NCBI RefSeq assembly: GCF_030812255.1
Contig: NZ_JAUSSH010000015.1
Coordinates: forward strand, 1-64,000
Reading direction: 5' to 3'
DNA from: Paeniglutamicibacter psychrophenolicus
Lineage (GTDB): Bacteria > Actinomycetota > Actinomycetes > Actinomycetales > Micrococcaceae
Length of the DNA stretch: 64,000 nucleotides
This document shows positions 1-8,527 of the stretch, piece after piece; position 1 is the first letter of the stretch, and every line of letters starts with the position of its first letter. Below the pieces are notes generated by a model. It did no database searches, was not told where the DNA came from, and was given only the letters and a program-made list of their open reading frames with translations. The translations under genes were made by a program, and so were the position numbers.

Positions 1-118
1 GGCGGGCGGCGCCCCCCCCCGGGGCCCCCCCCCCCCCCCCCTCTCATCGGGGGGGGGGGGGGGGTTTTTTGGGGGGGGGGGGGGGCCCCCCCTCCCCGCC
101 CCCCCCCCGCCACACCCG
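1..118. other. Low-complexity G/C homopolymer stretch, probable contig-end artefact
   Basis: The first ~118 bases are almost entirely runs of C and G with one T6 run and a short mixed island, unlike anything else in the window. Normal coding-quality sequence starts abruptly around 113-120. This fits a contig end or a polishing/sequencing artefact rather than biology. Any terminator of the crp gene, whose stop codon lies at 138, would fall here and cannot be read. Confidence 0.75.
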
Positions 119-137
119 TTGATGCACTGTTGCGTAT

Positions 138-815
138 CTAGCGTGAACGCTGGCGCAAACGCTGGATGTCCAGGATCACGACGGCGCGTGCCTCAAGACG
201 CAACCAACCACGCTGCACGAACTCGGCCAGGGCCTTGTTCACGGTTTCGCGCGAGGCGCCCACCAGCTGGGCCAGTTCTTCCTGCGTCAGTTCGTGGGCG
301 ACCAGGATGCCATCCGTTGCCGGACGGCCGAAGCGGTCCGCCAGATCCAGGAGCGCCTTGGCGACACGTCCCGGAACATCGGAGAAGACCAGATCGGCCA
401 GCGACTCGTTGGTGCGGCGCAGGCGCGAAGCCAGAGCCTGCAGCAACTGGACCGAAACCTCAGGGCTGGTCAGGATGACCTTGCGCAGGTTTTCGTGACG
501 CAGGCCGGCAAGACGAGTCTCAGAGACTGCCGTTGCCGTGGCGTTGCGCGGGCTCGGATCGAACAGTGCCATCTCGCCGAACAACTCGCCCGGGCCGAGG
601 ACCGCAATGAGGTTTTCACGTCCATCGGAAGAGGTGCGGCCCAGCTTGATCTTGCCCGAAACAATGAAGTAGAGCTGGTCGCCCTGGTCACCCTCGCGGA
701 ATACCGAAGCACCACGGGACAGATCCACTTCAGTTAGTTCTTCAGTCAATGCAGAGAACACCTCGTCGCCCAATGAAGCGAAGAGTGGTGCTCGGCGCAG
801 TACCTCGATGTCCAT
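138..815 (-). CDS. crp: Crp/Fnr-family cAMP-type global regulator
   Basis: Predicted 225-residue DNA-binding regulator, corresponding to M. tuberculosis Rv3676/GlxR. The N-terminal half is a cyclic-nucleotide-binding jelly roll with the phosphate-binding cassette at residues ~76-93 (GELFGEMALFDPSPR). A long helix follows, then a winged helix-turn-helix near residues 170-215 (LTQEELAQLVGASRETVNKAL). I chose the ATG at 815 because an AGGAG Shine-Dalgarno sits just upstream; an upstream in-frame TTG at 830 is less likely. It is divergent from marP, as in other actinobacteria, and a CRP-like palindrome lies between them, so autoregulation is plausible. The position after the cassette arginine is Asn91 where Thr is usual; the effect is unknown. 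Confidence 0.93.
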   Translation of the reverse strand: MDIEVLRRAPLFASLGDEVFSALTEELTEVDLSRGASVFREGDQGDQLYFIVSGKIKLGRTSSDGRENLIAVLGPGELFGEMALFDPSPRNATATAVSETRLAGLRHENLRKVILTSPEVSVQLLQALASRLRRTNESLADLVFSDVPGRVAKALLDLADRFGRPATDGILVAHELTQEELAQLVGASRETVNKALAEFVQRGWLRLEARAVVILDIQRLRQRSR

Positions 816-872
816 AAAATCTCCTGTCAACTGTCGTTAGCGCTCACCTAATTGTGCCGTACGGTTGGCCCA

Positions 873-888
873 TGTGACAGCTTCCACA
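873..888. promoter_or_regulatory. Candidate CRP/GlxR binding site between crp and marP
   Basis: The 16-mer TGTGACAGCTTCCACA matches the CRP/GlxR consensus TGTGA-N6-TCACA with one mismatch in the right arm. It lies 58 bp upstream of the crp start and 137 bp upstream of marP, where it could control either promoter. Binding itself is inferred. Confidence 0.5.
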
Positions 889-1024
889 CGCCAAATGGGG
901 CCAAATGTGGTTAGAATCGCGGGGAACGGAGGCCGCCCCGGACTAGACTCGGAGCAGCAGATAGTGTTTTGGGGCCTTGGTTTGGGCCGTGCAGCACGGT
1001 ATGAAGAGTGGGAGTCCAAACTGA

Positions 1025-2209
1025 ATGTTGGGATTGACATGGTTGGACCTGTTGCTCATCGTTTCCTTGATCAGCTTTTTGGCCTCTGGCCTGCGTAAAG
1101 GCTTCTTTGTCACGCTCGGCGCGATCATTGGTTTCCTTGCCGGCGGCATCGCGGCGTTCTACGGAATCCCGCTGGTTTCCACCTGGGTGGCCAACCCCGG
1201 ATGGCGAATCTTCTGGATTGTCGCCTCCGGACTGATCTTCATCCTGATCGGCCAGGGAATCGGCATGGCCATCGGGGCAAGAATCCGCTTATGGCTGAAC
1301 TTCCCGGTCCTGAAGTCCTTTGACCGGCTCCTTGGCGGCCTGGCCAACACCGTGATGGCCGCCTTGGTCATCTCCGCCATCGCCCTTTCGGCCGCCACCA
1401 TGGGCGTGCCGTGGGTGTCCCAGCAGGTCGCCGATTCGCGGGTGTTGACCGCGATCCAGACCTGGACCCCGAAGCCGATCACCAACTTCGTCACCCAGGC
1501 CCGCGCGCAGGTCATGGGCCAGACCATCCCCGAGCTCCTCGAGCCCTTCGCCCCGAAGGTGCCCATCGAGGTGCCCGAGGCCGAATCGCTGGGTGCCGGT
1601 GTCGACGCGGCCGCCGGGTCGGTGGTCAAGATCATTGGCACCGCCTACGCCTGCGGCGTGAACCAATCCGGATCCGGCTTCGTGTTCGCTTCGGACCGCG
1701 TGCTGACCAACGCGCACGTGGTGGCCGGAATCAGCGAACCGTCGGTGACCACGCAAGACGGGCGGGTGCTCTCGGGCAATGTCGTGTACTTCGACTCCGT
1801 GGCCGACATCGCCGTGCTTGCGGTGCCTGGGCTTGGGCTGGAATCGCTGGAGTTCGGCAAGGACCTGGGGCGCGGTGACACCGCGGCATTCCTAGGGTTC
1901 CCCGGTGGCGGTTCCTTCCGCGCCATGGGCGCGGTCGTCGAATCCCTGAGCACCATTTCGATCCAGAACATCTACGGGGCCGAACCCGCTCCGCTGCGCA
2001 TCTACCAGCTGGCCGGGGATGTCGAGCAGGGCAACTCCGGCGGGCCGCTGCTCGATTCCTCCGGCAGGGTCGTGGGCATGGTCTTCGCCAAGGCCAAGGG
2101 CGGTGCCGAGGTCGGTTACGCGTTGGCGCTTGACGAGATCAACGCGGCACTGGACAAGTCCGCTTCCTCCCGCGAGCCGGTGCCCACCGGGGCCTGCTCC
2201 CCGCACTAG
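1025..2209 (+). CDS. marP: MarP-family membrane-anchored periplasmic serine protease
   Basis: 394-residue protein with an N-terminal CvpA-like domain of four hydrophobic segments (about residues 5-125) and an extracytoplasmic chymotrypsin-like protease domain. The catalytic triad is visible: His231 (TNAHVV), Asp261 (ADIAVL) and Ser338 (GNSGGP). Cys210 and Cys391 correspond to the cysteines that form the regulatory disulfide in M. tuberculosis MarP. In mycobacteria MarP is needed to keep internal pH neutral in acid. Length and domain order match the family. The ATG is preceded by GGGAG at ~10 nt. It converges on the DUF2332 gene and lies near nth and a Nudix gene, as in other actinobacteria. 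Confidence 0.93.
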   Translation: MLGLTWLDLLLIVSLISFLASGLRKGFFVTLGAIIGFLAGGIAAFYGIPLVSTWVANPGWRIFWIVASGLIFILIGQGIGMAIGARIRLWLNFPVLKSFDRLLGGLANTVMAALVISAIALSAATMGVPWVSQQVADSRVLTAIQTWTPKPITNFVTQARAQVMGQTIPELLEPFAPKVPIEVPEAESLGAGVDAAAGSVVKIIGTAYACGVNQSGSGFVFASDRVLTNAHVVAGISEPSVTTQDGRVLSGNVVYFDSVADIAVLAVPGLGLESLEFGKDLGRGDTAAFLGFPGGGSFRAMGAVVESLSTISIQNIYGAEPAPLRIYQLAGDVEQGNSGGPLLDSSGRVVGMVFAKAKGGAEVGYALALDEINAALDKSASSREPVPTGACSPH

Positions 2210-2250
2210 GACCATGCCCCGCGGGTGCGGATCCTGGAAGCACCCGGGAC

Positions 2251-3246
2251 TCAGAGCCAGTGGAGCTCGGCCCCGTGCGGCCCGGTGCGGGCCAGCGGAA
2301 CCCGGTCCAGGGCGAGGGTGAAGTAGTTGGCGTCCGGGCCCTCCTGCGCGTGGTTTGCCGCGTCCATGAAGAACGCCTCATTGGAGATCCAACGGCAGCC
2401 CAGCGCTGCGACGGTGTCGGCAAAGCGGGCGCGTTGGGCCTCGTCGAGGTATGCCAGCACGGCCGAGTGCATGACCACCGGCACCGCGTGCTTGGGCGCG
2501 GCATCCACCAGGTCGGCGATGCGTTCGTTCAGGTCCCCGGTCAGCAGCAGCGGGGCGCCGGCGGAGGCCTGCAGCGCACCGGACTTCAATGCGGCCAACG
2601 TGCCCAGTGCCGCATCCAGCCGTTCCAGGCGATCTTCCTGCCCCGGCCAGACCAGGGCCCGCAGCCACGCCACGGTGTCCGGATCGGTCCCGTCGAGCGG
2701 GTTCAGGTCCACCCCGGCCAGCCAGGCGATTTCCGGCAAGTGATGCGGCAGCGGGGGATTGCCGGTGGTCGCGCAGCGCAGCAGCGGGGACCCGTCCCCG
2801 AGCGGCGCGGCCCCGTCGTAGGAATACGAGTACAGGTCCGGCAGCAGGCACAATCCGGCGGAGGGGCCGACCTCGATCAGCGCCAGAGGACGCTGCTCCT
2901 GGGCGGCGACCAATCCCAGGGCCGGAAGCAGCGTGGCGCATCGGGCGGCCTCGTTGGTCTGGGTCGCATGGGTCATGACGATCGTGCGGATCCCGGCCCA
3001 GTGCGCGGCGAGGTAGGCTTCCAGGACCCGGAAGGATTCGTCGGGGCATCCGTGGAAGCGGGCAGCGGCAAAGACCAGGTTCGGCTGGCGCTTGTGTTCT
3101 GGCAGCGCGGAAACCAGGGCCAGCAGCTCCGGGCTGGTGGCCAGGCCCATGGCCCACTGGACGTAGAGCTCGCTGTGGCCGGGGAACCAGCGGCGCGCGT
3201 AGTCACGGTAGAGGGAAGCTGTGCTTTCCGTTTCCTGGGTGCTCAC
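2251..3246 (-). CDS. DUF2332 domain-containing protein
   Basis: 331-residue soluble protein of the actinobacterial DUF2332 family. I recognise the family pattern: an N-terminal stretch with LYRDYARRWFPGHS, the central conserved EVGPSAGLCL and a C-terminal part ending near LHWL. The central segment resembles a Rossmann/SAM-binding loop, but no function is established and I assign none. A GTG start is supported by an AGGA motif a few bases upstream. It converges with marP and follows the mmcQ-like gene on the same strand with a 150-bp gap that shows nothing recognisable. Confidence 0.85.
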   Translation of the reverse strand: MSTQETESTASLYRDYARRWFPGHSELYVQWAMGLATSPELLALVSALPEHKRQPNLVFAAARFHGCPDESFRVLEAYLAAHWAGIRTIVMTHATQTNEAARCATLLPALGLVAAQEQRPLALIEVGPSAGLCLLPDLYSYSYDGAAPLGDGSPLLRCATTGNPPLPHHLPEIAWLAGVDLNPLDGTDPDTVAWLRALVWPGQEDRLERLDAALGTLAALKSGALQASAGAPLLLTGDLNERIADLVDAAPKHAVPVVMHSAVLAYLDEAQRARFADTVAALGCRWISNEAFFMDAANHAQEGPDANYFTLALDRVPLARTGPHGAELHWL

Positions 3247-3396
3247 GTTCCTGCCTCACGTCGCCGATCCAACGGGTGCCTGCGATGCTGCGTTCGTCTC
3301 CAGCTTCGCCCGGAACAGCCCCGTGGCACAAGGGGATGTTTTCCAACGACGGATGCCGGGCGGGGTCCTGGAGCGTGCCGGCCCTCCACCGGGGTC

Positions 3397-3705
3397 TCAG
3401 CGGCGGGTGCCGCCGGCCAGCCGGTGCGACTCGAGAAGCAGCTCGGCAAGTTCCACCGGGTCGACGCGTTCGAGCCGCAGCAGCACCAGCAACGGCGAGC
3501 GTTCATGGTGCGGCGTCCAGAAGTAGGTGGCGGGATCCATGGCCGCGAGCGCCTCGCGTTCGGTGGTCTTCACGGTGAGCACGCCGTCCTCCCAGATGCG
3601 GGCCATCAGCGTTGCGGCGAACCAGGCCGGCCGCTGCCAGCTCATCCTTTCGGTGACGCCGGGAAGGGCCAGGCACAGCCGGCGGACGTCGTCTTCGGTG
3701 CTCAT
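3397..3705 (-). CDS. MmcQ/YjbR-like protein
   Basis: 102-residue small protein of the MmcQ/YjbR (CyaY-like fold) family. It shows the usual start (DDVRRLCLALPGVTE), the W-x-R-P-A-W-F strand and the late LLLESHRLAG helix. The family is sometimes described as DNA-binding, but the function is unsettled. A GTG at 3711 would add two residues; I prefer the ATG at 3705 because a TAGTGT -10 element ends exactly 6 nt upstream, which predicts a leaderless start, and there is no usable Shine-Dalgarno. Confidence 0.82.
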   Translation of the reverse strand: MSTEDDVRRLCLALPGVTERMSWQRPAWFAATLMARIWEDGVLTVKTTEREALAAMDPATYFWTPHHERSPLLVLLRLERVDPVELAELLLESHRLAGGTRR

Positions 3706-3711
3706 CTCCAC

Positions 3712-3717
3712 ACACTA
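3712..3717 (-). promoter_or_regulatory. Leaderless -10 element of the mmcQ-like gene
   Basis: TAGTGT on the minus strand, followed by 6 nt and the ATG at 3705. One of 15 similar TANNNT-N6-8-start arrangements in this window. It decides the start codon. Confidence 0.55.
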
Positions 3718-3758
3718 CCCAGCCGGGCGGCACCTCGAACAGGGGCCGGGGGACCCTG

Positions 3759-4211
3759 CTACCGGGAGGCGAGGTGGATCAGTTGTTGCACGCCCAGGAC
3801 ATACCCGTTGACGCCCGCGCCCACGATGATGGAGGCGGCCACCGGGGAAATGTAGGAATGGTGGCGGAACGCCTCGCGGCGGTGCACGTTGGAGATGTGC
3901 ACCTCGATCACCGGCAGCTGGACGCCGGAAATGGCGTCGGCCAGGGCAATGGAGGTGTGGGTGAAGGCACCGGGGTTGACCACGATGCCGGCGACCTGCC
4001 CGCGGGCGGCGTGGATCGCGTCGATCAGCACGCCCTCGTGGTTCGACTGCAGGAACTCGATCTCGTAGCCGGCCTGCGCGGCGGCGGCCCGGCACAGCTC
4101 CTCGACGTCCTTCAGGGTCTCGTGCCCGTAGATCTCCGGTTCCCGGGTGCCCAGGAGGTTCAGGTTCGGGCCGTTGAGGACCAGGATGCGCGCGGGGGTG
4201 TTTTCACTCAT
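3759..4211 (-). CDS. aroQ: Type II 3-dehydroquinate dehydratase
   Basis: 150-residue enzyme of the shikimate pathway, converting 3-dehydroquinate to 3-dehydroshikimate by anti elimination. The type II signature is complete: [17 protein letters not shown] with catalytic Tyr28 and Arg23, VNPGAFTH with Asn79, and [17 protein letters not shown] with catalytic His105. Length is typical for the dodecameric type II enzymes. It stands alone, not in an aro operon. The ATG is 6 nt from a TAAGCT -10 element, so the mRNA is probably leaderless. Confidence 0.95.
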   Translation of the reverse strand: MSENTPARILVLNGPNLNLLGTREPEIYGHETLKDVEELCRAAAAQAGYEIEFLQSNHEGVLIDAIHAARGQVAGIVVNPGAFTHTSIALADAISGVQLPVIEVHISNVHRREAFRHHSYISPVAASIIVGAGVNGYVLGVQQLIHLASR

Positions 4212-4217
4212 CCACCC

Positions 4218-4223
4218 AGCTTA
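4218..4223 (-). promoter_or_regulatory. Leaderless -10 element of aroQ
   Basis: TAAGCT on the minus strand, 6 nt before the aroQ ATG, with no Shine-Dalgarno between. Confidence 0.55.
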
Positions 4224-4331
4224 GGCACCCGGGGCGGGGCGGGCCGCGGCGGCAAGCCGGTTTTGCGTTAAATGACGCGGCGGGCGGGGGCGGCCCGTGG
4301 GCCTTCCCCCGCCCGCCGGCGGCCGGCGCGG

Positions 4332-6317
4332 TTACTTGCGCATCGAGTCGGCGATCTGCGTCATCACGGTGCTGTCCGCCAGCGTGGTGGAATCCCCGAC
4401 CTCGCGGCCCTCGGCGACGTCCTTGAGCAGCCGGCGCATGATCTTGCCCGAACGCGTCTTGGGCAGCTCCGGGACCACCAGGATGTGCCGCGGCTTGGCG
4501 ATCGGGCCGATGTCCTTGCCGACGTGGGCCCGCAGCGTGGCCACGACGTCCTCTCCCTCGGCCGGTTCGATCTGCAGGATCACGAATGCGACCACGGCCT
4601 CGCCGGTGGTCTCGTCCTTGGCCCCGACCACCGCGGCTTCGGCCACGTACGGGTGGGCGACCAGGGAGGATTCGATCTCGGTGGTGGACAGGCGGTGCCC
4701 GGAGACATTCATGACGTCATCCACGCGGCCCAGCAGCCAGATGTCCCCGTCCTCGTCCTTCTTGGCACCGTCCCCGGCGAAGTACATGCCCTCGAAGCGG
4801 GACCAGTAGGTCTCCTTGTAGCGGTCCATGTCGCCCCAGATGCCGCGCAGCATGCCCGGCCACGGGTCCCGGATGACCAGGAAGCCGCCCTCGCCGTTGC
4901 CCACCGAAACGCCTGCCTCGTCGACCACGTCCACGGTGATGCCCGGGACCGGGGTCTGCGCTGAGCCGGGCTTGGTGGCGGTGACGCCGGGCAGCGGGGC
5001 GATCATGTGCGCACCGGTCTCGGTCTGCCACCAGGTGTCCACGATCGGGGTCGGGTACTCCTTCTTTTCCCCGTTGGCGCCGTTGTTGGACCCGATGACC
5101 TCGCGGTACCACATCCAGGCCTCGGGGTTGATGGGTTCGCCCACCGAGCCGAGCAGGCGCAGCGAGGACAGGTCGTAGGAATCCGGGATCTGCCGGCCCC
5201 ACTTCATGAAGGTGCGGATGGCGGTCGGTGCGGTGTACAGGATGGTCACCCCGTACTTCTGCACGATTTCCCACCAGCGGCCCTGGTGCGGGGAATCCGG
5301 GGTGCCCTCGTACATGACCTGGGTGGCGCCGTTGATGAGCGGGGCGTAGGTGACGTAGGTGTGGCCGGTGACCCAGCCGATGTCGGCGGTGCACCAGAAC
5401 ACGTCCGACTCGGGATGCAGGTCGAAGGTGTCGCGGTGCGTGGCCGCGGCCTGGACCAGGTAGCCGCCGGTGGTGTGGATGATGCCCTTGGGCTTGCCGG
5501 TGGTCCCGGAGGTGTAGAGCACGAAGAGCGGGTGCTCGGCTTCATGTCCCACGGCGGTGTGCTCGGTTGACGCGGTGTCCACGACATCGGACCACCACTT
5601 GTCCAGCGCATCGTTCCAGGCGACGTCCTGCCCGTTGCGCTTGACCACCAGCACGTTCTGCACGGTGTGGCCGGGGGCCGCGAGGGCCTCGTCCACGGCC
5701 GGCTTCAGGGCCGAGGGCTTGCCGCGGCGCCAGGTGCCGTCGGCGGTGACCACGAGCTTGGCCTCGGCGTCGTCGACGCGGGAGCGCAGCGCATCGGCGG
5801 AGAAGCCGCCGAAGACCACCGAGTGGATCGCGCCGATGCGGGCGCAGGCCAGCATGGTGATCACGGCCTCGGGGATCATCGGCAGGTAGACGGCCACGCG
5901 GTCGCCCTTGGCCACGCCGAGGGACTCGAAGGCGTTGGCGGCCTGCTTCACGGCGGTGGTGAGCTGCGCGTAGGTGTAGCTGCGGGTGTCGCCCGGCTCG
6001 CCCTCGAAGTGGATGGCCACGCGGTCGCCCAGCCCGTTTTCGACGTGGCGGTCCAGCGCGTTGTAGGCGGCGTTGACCTTGCCGTCGGCAAACCACTTGG
6101 CCACCGGCGCCTCGGACCAGTCCAGGACCTGCGTGAAGTCGGTGTCCCAGGTCAAGACCTTGCGGGCCTGGTCGGCCCAGTAGCCCAGGCGGTCGGCGTT
6201 GGCCGCCTCGTACTGCTCCGGATTGCCGATGGCGTTGGCCACGAACTCGATGCTCGGGGCAAAGGCGCGTGTCTCATGCGAGAGGTTGTCCAGCGTGGGA
6301 GTGTGGGTGTCCGACAC
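4332..6317 (-). CDS. acs: Acetyl-CoA synthetase (AMP-forming)
   Basis: 661 residues, full length for AcsA. It activates acetate with ATP and CoA to acetyl-CoA through acetyl-AMP. Visible signatures are the AMP-binding loop ([11 protein letters not shown]), the core [10 protein letters not shown] motif and the C-terminal [11 protein letters not shown] motif, where Lys625 is the residue acetylated to silence the enzyme in other bacteria. The start is a GTG with AAGGA 8 nt upstream. A lysine-deacetylase family gene (acuC) lies ~29 kb away in this window and is a possible reactivator (inference). The upstream region carries a perfect TGTGAC/GTCACA dyad. Confidence 0.96.
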   Translation of the reverse strand: MSDTHTPTLDNLSHETRAFAPSIEFVANAIGNPEQYEAANADRLGYWADQARKVLTWDTDFTQVLDWSEAPVAKWFADGKVNAAYNALDRHVENGLGDRVAIHFEGEPGDTRSYTYAQLTTAVKQAANAFESLGVAKGDRVAVYLPMIPEAVITMLACARIGAIHSVVFGGFSADALRSRVDDAEAKLVVTADGTWRRGKPSALKPAVDEALAAPGHTVQNVLVVKRNGQDVAWNDALDKWWSDVVDTASTEHTAVGHEAEHPLFVLYTSGTTGKPKGIIHTTGGYLVQAAATHRDTFDLHPESDVFWCTADIGWVTGHTYVTYAPLINGATQVMYEGTPDSPHQGRWWEIVQKYGVTILYTAPTAIRTFMKWGRQIPDSYDLSSLRLLGSVGEPINPEAWMWYREVIGSNNGANGEKKEYPTPIVDTWWQTETGAHMIAPLPGVTATKPGSAQTPVPGITVDVVDEAGVSVGNGEGGFLVIRDPWPGMLRGIWGDMDRYKETYWSRFEGMYFAGDGAKKDEDGDIWLLGRVDDVMNVSGHRLSTTEIESSLVAHPYVAEAAVVGAKDETTGEAVVAFVILQIEPAEGEDVVATLRAHVGKDIGPIAKPRHILVVPELPKTRSGKIMRRLLKDVAEGREVGDSTTLADSTVMTQIADSMRK

Positions 6318-6737
6318 GGTTTTGGTCCTTCCAACAACTAAAGTGGGGTCTGGTGATTCAGGTTACAGCCGAAGGCCTTCATGGAGTGTGACCCGTCACA
6401 AGTATGACAGTGGAGGGGTGGTGATTGTGCGTTGAGCGGCAAATATTCACGATCAATGGTTGCCGGGGACCGGGCCTTCGGACCCCGGAATCCTCCCCGG
6501 GAACGGCGCCGCCGGGGCGTTGGGCCGAACCCGGAGGGGGCTTGGCGGAGGATGGCGTAACACGGCCGGTATTCGCGGTGCGCCGAATCGCGTCCGTTGG
6601 ACGGCGGCACGGATAAGGTTGTAGCTAGCCTTGGCCACAAGGCGCAACCGGTCGAAGCGCACGCCCAAGGGGTACGCACCGACCGGGCGCCGATGCAGGG
6701 CCAAGGAAGAAACACGAACAAGAAGCGGGGTCTTCAC
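6318..6737. other. Intergenic region between acs and the low-complexity membrane protein
   Basis: 420 bp without a convincing gene. It holds the divergent promoters of acs (leftwards) and the membrane protein (rightwards) and the dyad at 6387-6400. The short ORFs inside lack family features. Nothing else recognisable. Confidence 0.6.
6387..6400. promoter_or_regulatory. Candidate operator upstream of acs
   Basis: TGTGACCCGTCACA is a perfect inverted repeat (6-bp arms, 2-bp centre) 70 bp upstream of the acs start. The half-sites equal those of CRP/GlxR, but the spacer is 4 rather than 6 bp, so it may serve another regulator. Confidence 0.4.
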
Positions 6738-8525
6738 ATGGACAAGGTGCATACCAAGGCAGAGGGTTCGACGCCAGGGCGCACGCCCAAGGCTGTTCTG
6801 GGGCCGCTGACGAAGCGCGACGGGTTCGTCGTCCTCGGCGGGCTGCTGGTGCTGGTGGGTTCGCTGGTCCCCATCCCGTGGACCAAGACCGTCTCGGTGA
6901 ACATGTGGATCTTCCCGGGCCTGCCCTTCCACCTGCTGGTCTCGCTGTTGCTGCCGCTGCTGGTCGCCGCCGGGTTCACCTGGCGACGGCTCACCGGGCG
7001 CACCCGGGTGCGCATCGGGTCGCTGAGCCTTGACCAGGCCGGGTCGGTCGTGTCGCTGTTTGCCGCCGCCTACTTCTTCAACTCCTATGTGGCCTCCATG
7101 TCCCCGGCCTACCTGATCGGGCTCGTCGGGGCGCTGGCCATGATCGCCGGCACGACACTGGCCAGCTACCTCGGGGCCTTCCGCCGCGACTTCGTTTCCG
7201 GCGGCGATTCCGTGCTGGGTTCCGACGTCTTGGCTCCGGCCCCTCCGGCAGCGAAACCTTCCGCTGCCGCCGCGTCGACCGAGCCGGAAGGCTTCGGCGC
7301 CAGCAGCGCAGGCGCCCCGGCCACCCCGGCCGCCTCGATGGCCCATGCCGCGAACCGCCCGGGCATGCCTGTGACGGGCAAGGACGAGGCGCGCCGCGGG
7401 GCCGCACCCGCCGCGGTTCCGGCACAGGATGCCGGCGCGTCCGCAGCCGGTGCTGCTGCCTCGAGTGCAGCCGACTCGTCCGAAGCATCCGCCCCGGCTT
7501 CGGCATCGGCCAGCGGAGCAATGGCCGGCGCAACCGATGACGCAGCGAACAAGTCCGACCACGCGCCGTTCACGAAGGATGCCGGCCGGGTACCGGCCTC
7601 CGGATCCAACGCGTCCGACACCGACGCACCGGCCCCGGGCCAGGACACACCTTCGGCATCCGCCACGGAAGCCTCCATCCTCGAGGGCTCCCGGGCCGGG
7701 GCCTCGGCCAGCGAACCGGAACCGGGCACCGCCAAGTCCGCGGAAGCGGGCGAGGCTGCCGATGCCGCACAGGCCACGGAAACCGATTCCAAGCCATCGA
7801 CCGGCAGCAACGAGGACCCGGATGCCCAGGCGGCTCCCGGCACGGCTGACGGCAAGGCCGCCGAGGCGAAAGACCCGAAGCCCGGGGCCGGCACAGCCAA
7901 GCCGGGCACCGACACTGCCGAACCGGCATCGACCCGGAAGTCGGAACCGGCCGCCCCGGGCCCGAATGCCGGCGGCCAGGACGTCTGCGAACCCGGCCGG
8001 GGCCTCGCGGAGGCCGCGGGCGCGGACCCAGCAGGCCACCCGGAGACGGCAAACGAAGCCGCAGCCGAGGCAAAGCCCGCCAACGACTCCGCCCCCGTTG
8101 CCGCGGAGCCTGCCGCCCAAAAGCCCGCCGCCCGGGAATCGGCCGTCCCGGCGACCGGGAACCCGAACCCGGCCACCATGGCCGTCCCGCGGGCCGGCGA
8201 CATCAAGGCCACGGCCGCGATCTCGCGCACCGAGATCGACGCGCACCGTGCCGCCGCCGAGCGCGCCAAGGCCGAATCCGAGTCGTCCTTCGGGGCCCGG
8301 GCCGAGGTTGCCGCCACCGATCCGGAGCCCGCCAGCTTCTGGTTCGCGCTGAACCACTCACGCCCGGTCTTCCACCCGGTCAACGGCACCATGCTCGCGA
8401 CGCTGAACCCCGGCAAATGGATCCTGTGCCTGGAGGACCGCGGCACCGAGTACCTGATCAACCTCGCCGAGGGCCGCCCCGCGGTGCTGCGCGACCTCGA
8501 CGACCTGCAATTCCCGGACCAGTAG
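6738..8525 (+). CDS. Conserved actinobacterial membrane protein with long disordered region
   Basis: 595 residues from the ATG at 6738; longer in-frame starts exist but lack support. The first ~150 residues contain four hydrophobic segments (e.g. GFVVLGGLLVLVGSLVPI and AYLIGLVGALAMIAGTTLAS). About 380 residues of Ala/Pro/Ser/Glu/Asp/Lys-rich low complexity follow, predicted to be disordered. A compact C-terminal piece of ~60 residues (FWFALNHSRPVF...LEDRGTEYLINL...VLRDLDDL) resembles a conserved actinobacterial domain of unknown function. It is immediately upstream of nth with a 2-bp gap, so the two are probably co-transcribed. I do not assign a function. Confidence 0.75.
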   Translation: MDKVHTKAEGSTPGRTPKAVLGPLTKRDGFVVLGGLLVLVGSLVPIPWTKTVSVNMWIFPGLPFHLLVSLLLPLLVAAGFTWRRLTGRTRVRIGSLSLDQAGSVVSLFAAAYFFNSYVASMSPAYLIGLVGALAMIAGTTLASYLGAFRRDFVSGGDSVLGSDVLAPAPPAAKPSAAAASTEPEGFGASSAGAPATPAASMAHAANRPGMPVTGKDEARRGAAPAAVPAQDAGASAAGAAASSAADSSEASAPASASASGAMAGATDDAANKSDHAPFTKDAGRVPASGSNASDTDAPAPGQDTPSASATEASILEGSRAGASASEPEPGTAKSAEAGEAADAAQATETDSKPSTGSNEDPDAQAAPGTADGKAAEAKDPKPGAGTAKPGTDTAEPASTRKSEPAAPGPNAGGQDVCEPGRGLAEAAGADPAGHPETANEAAAEAKPANDSAPVAAEPAAQKPAARESAVPATGNPNPATMAVPRAGDIKATAAISRTEIDAHRAAAERAKAESESSFGARAEVAATDPEPASFWFALNHSRPVFHPVNGTMLATLNPGKWILCLEDRGTEYLINLAEGRPAVLRDLDDLQFPDQ

Positions 8526-8527
8526 GC

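Noticed and set aside
2260-3855. 531-codon plus-strand frame over DUF2332 and the mmcQ-like gene
   Set aside because: Antisense shadow of two recognisable minus-strand genes.
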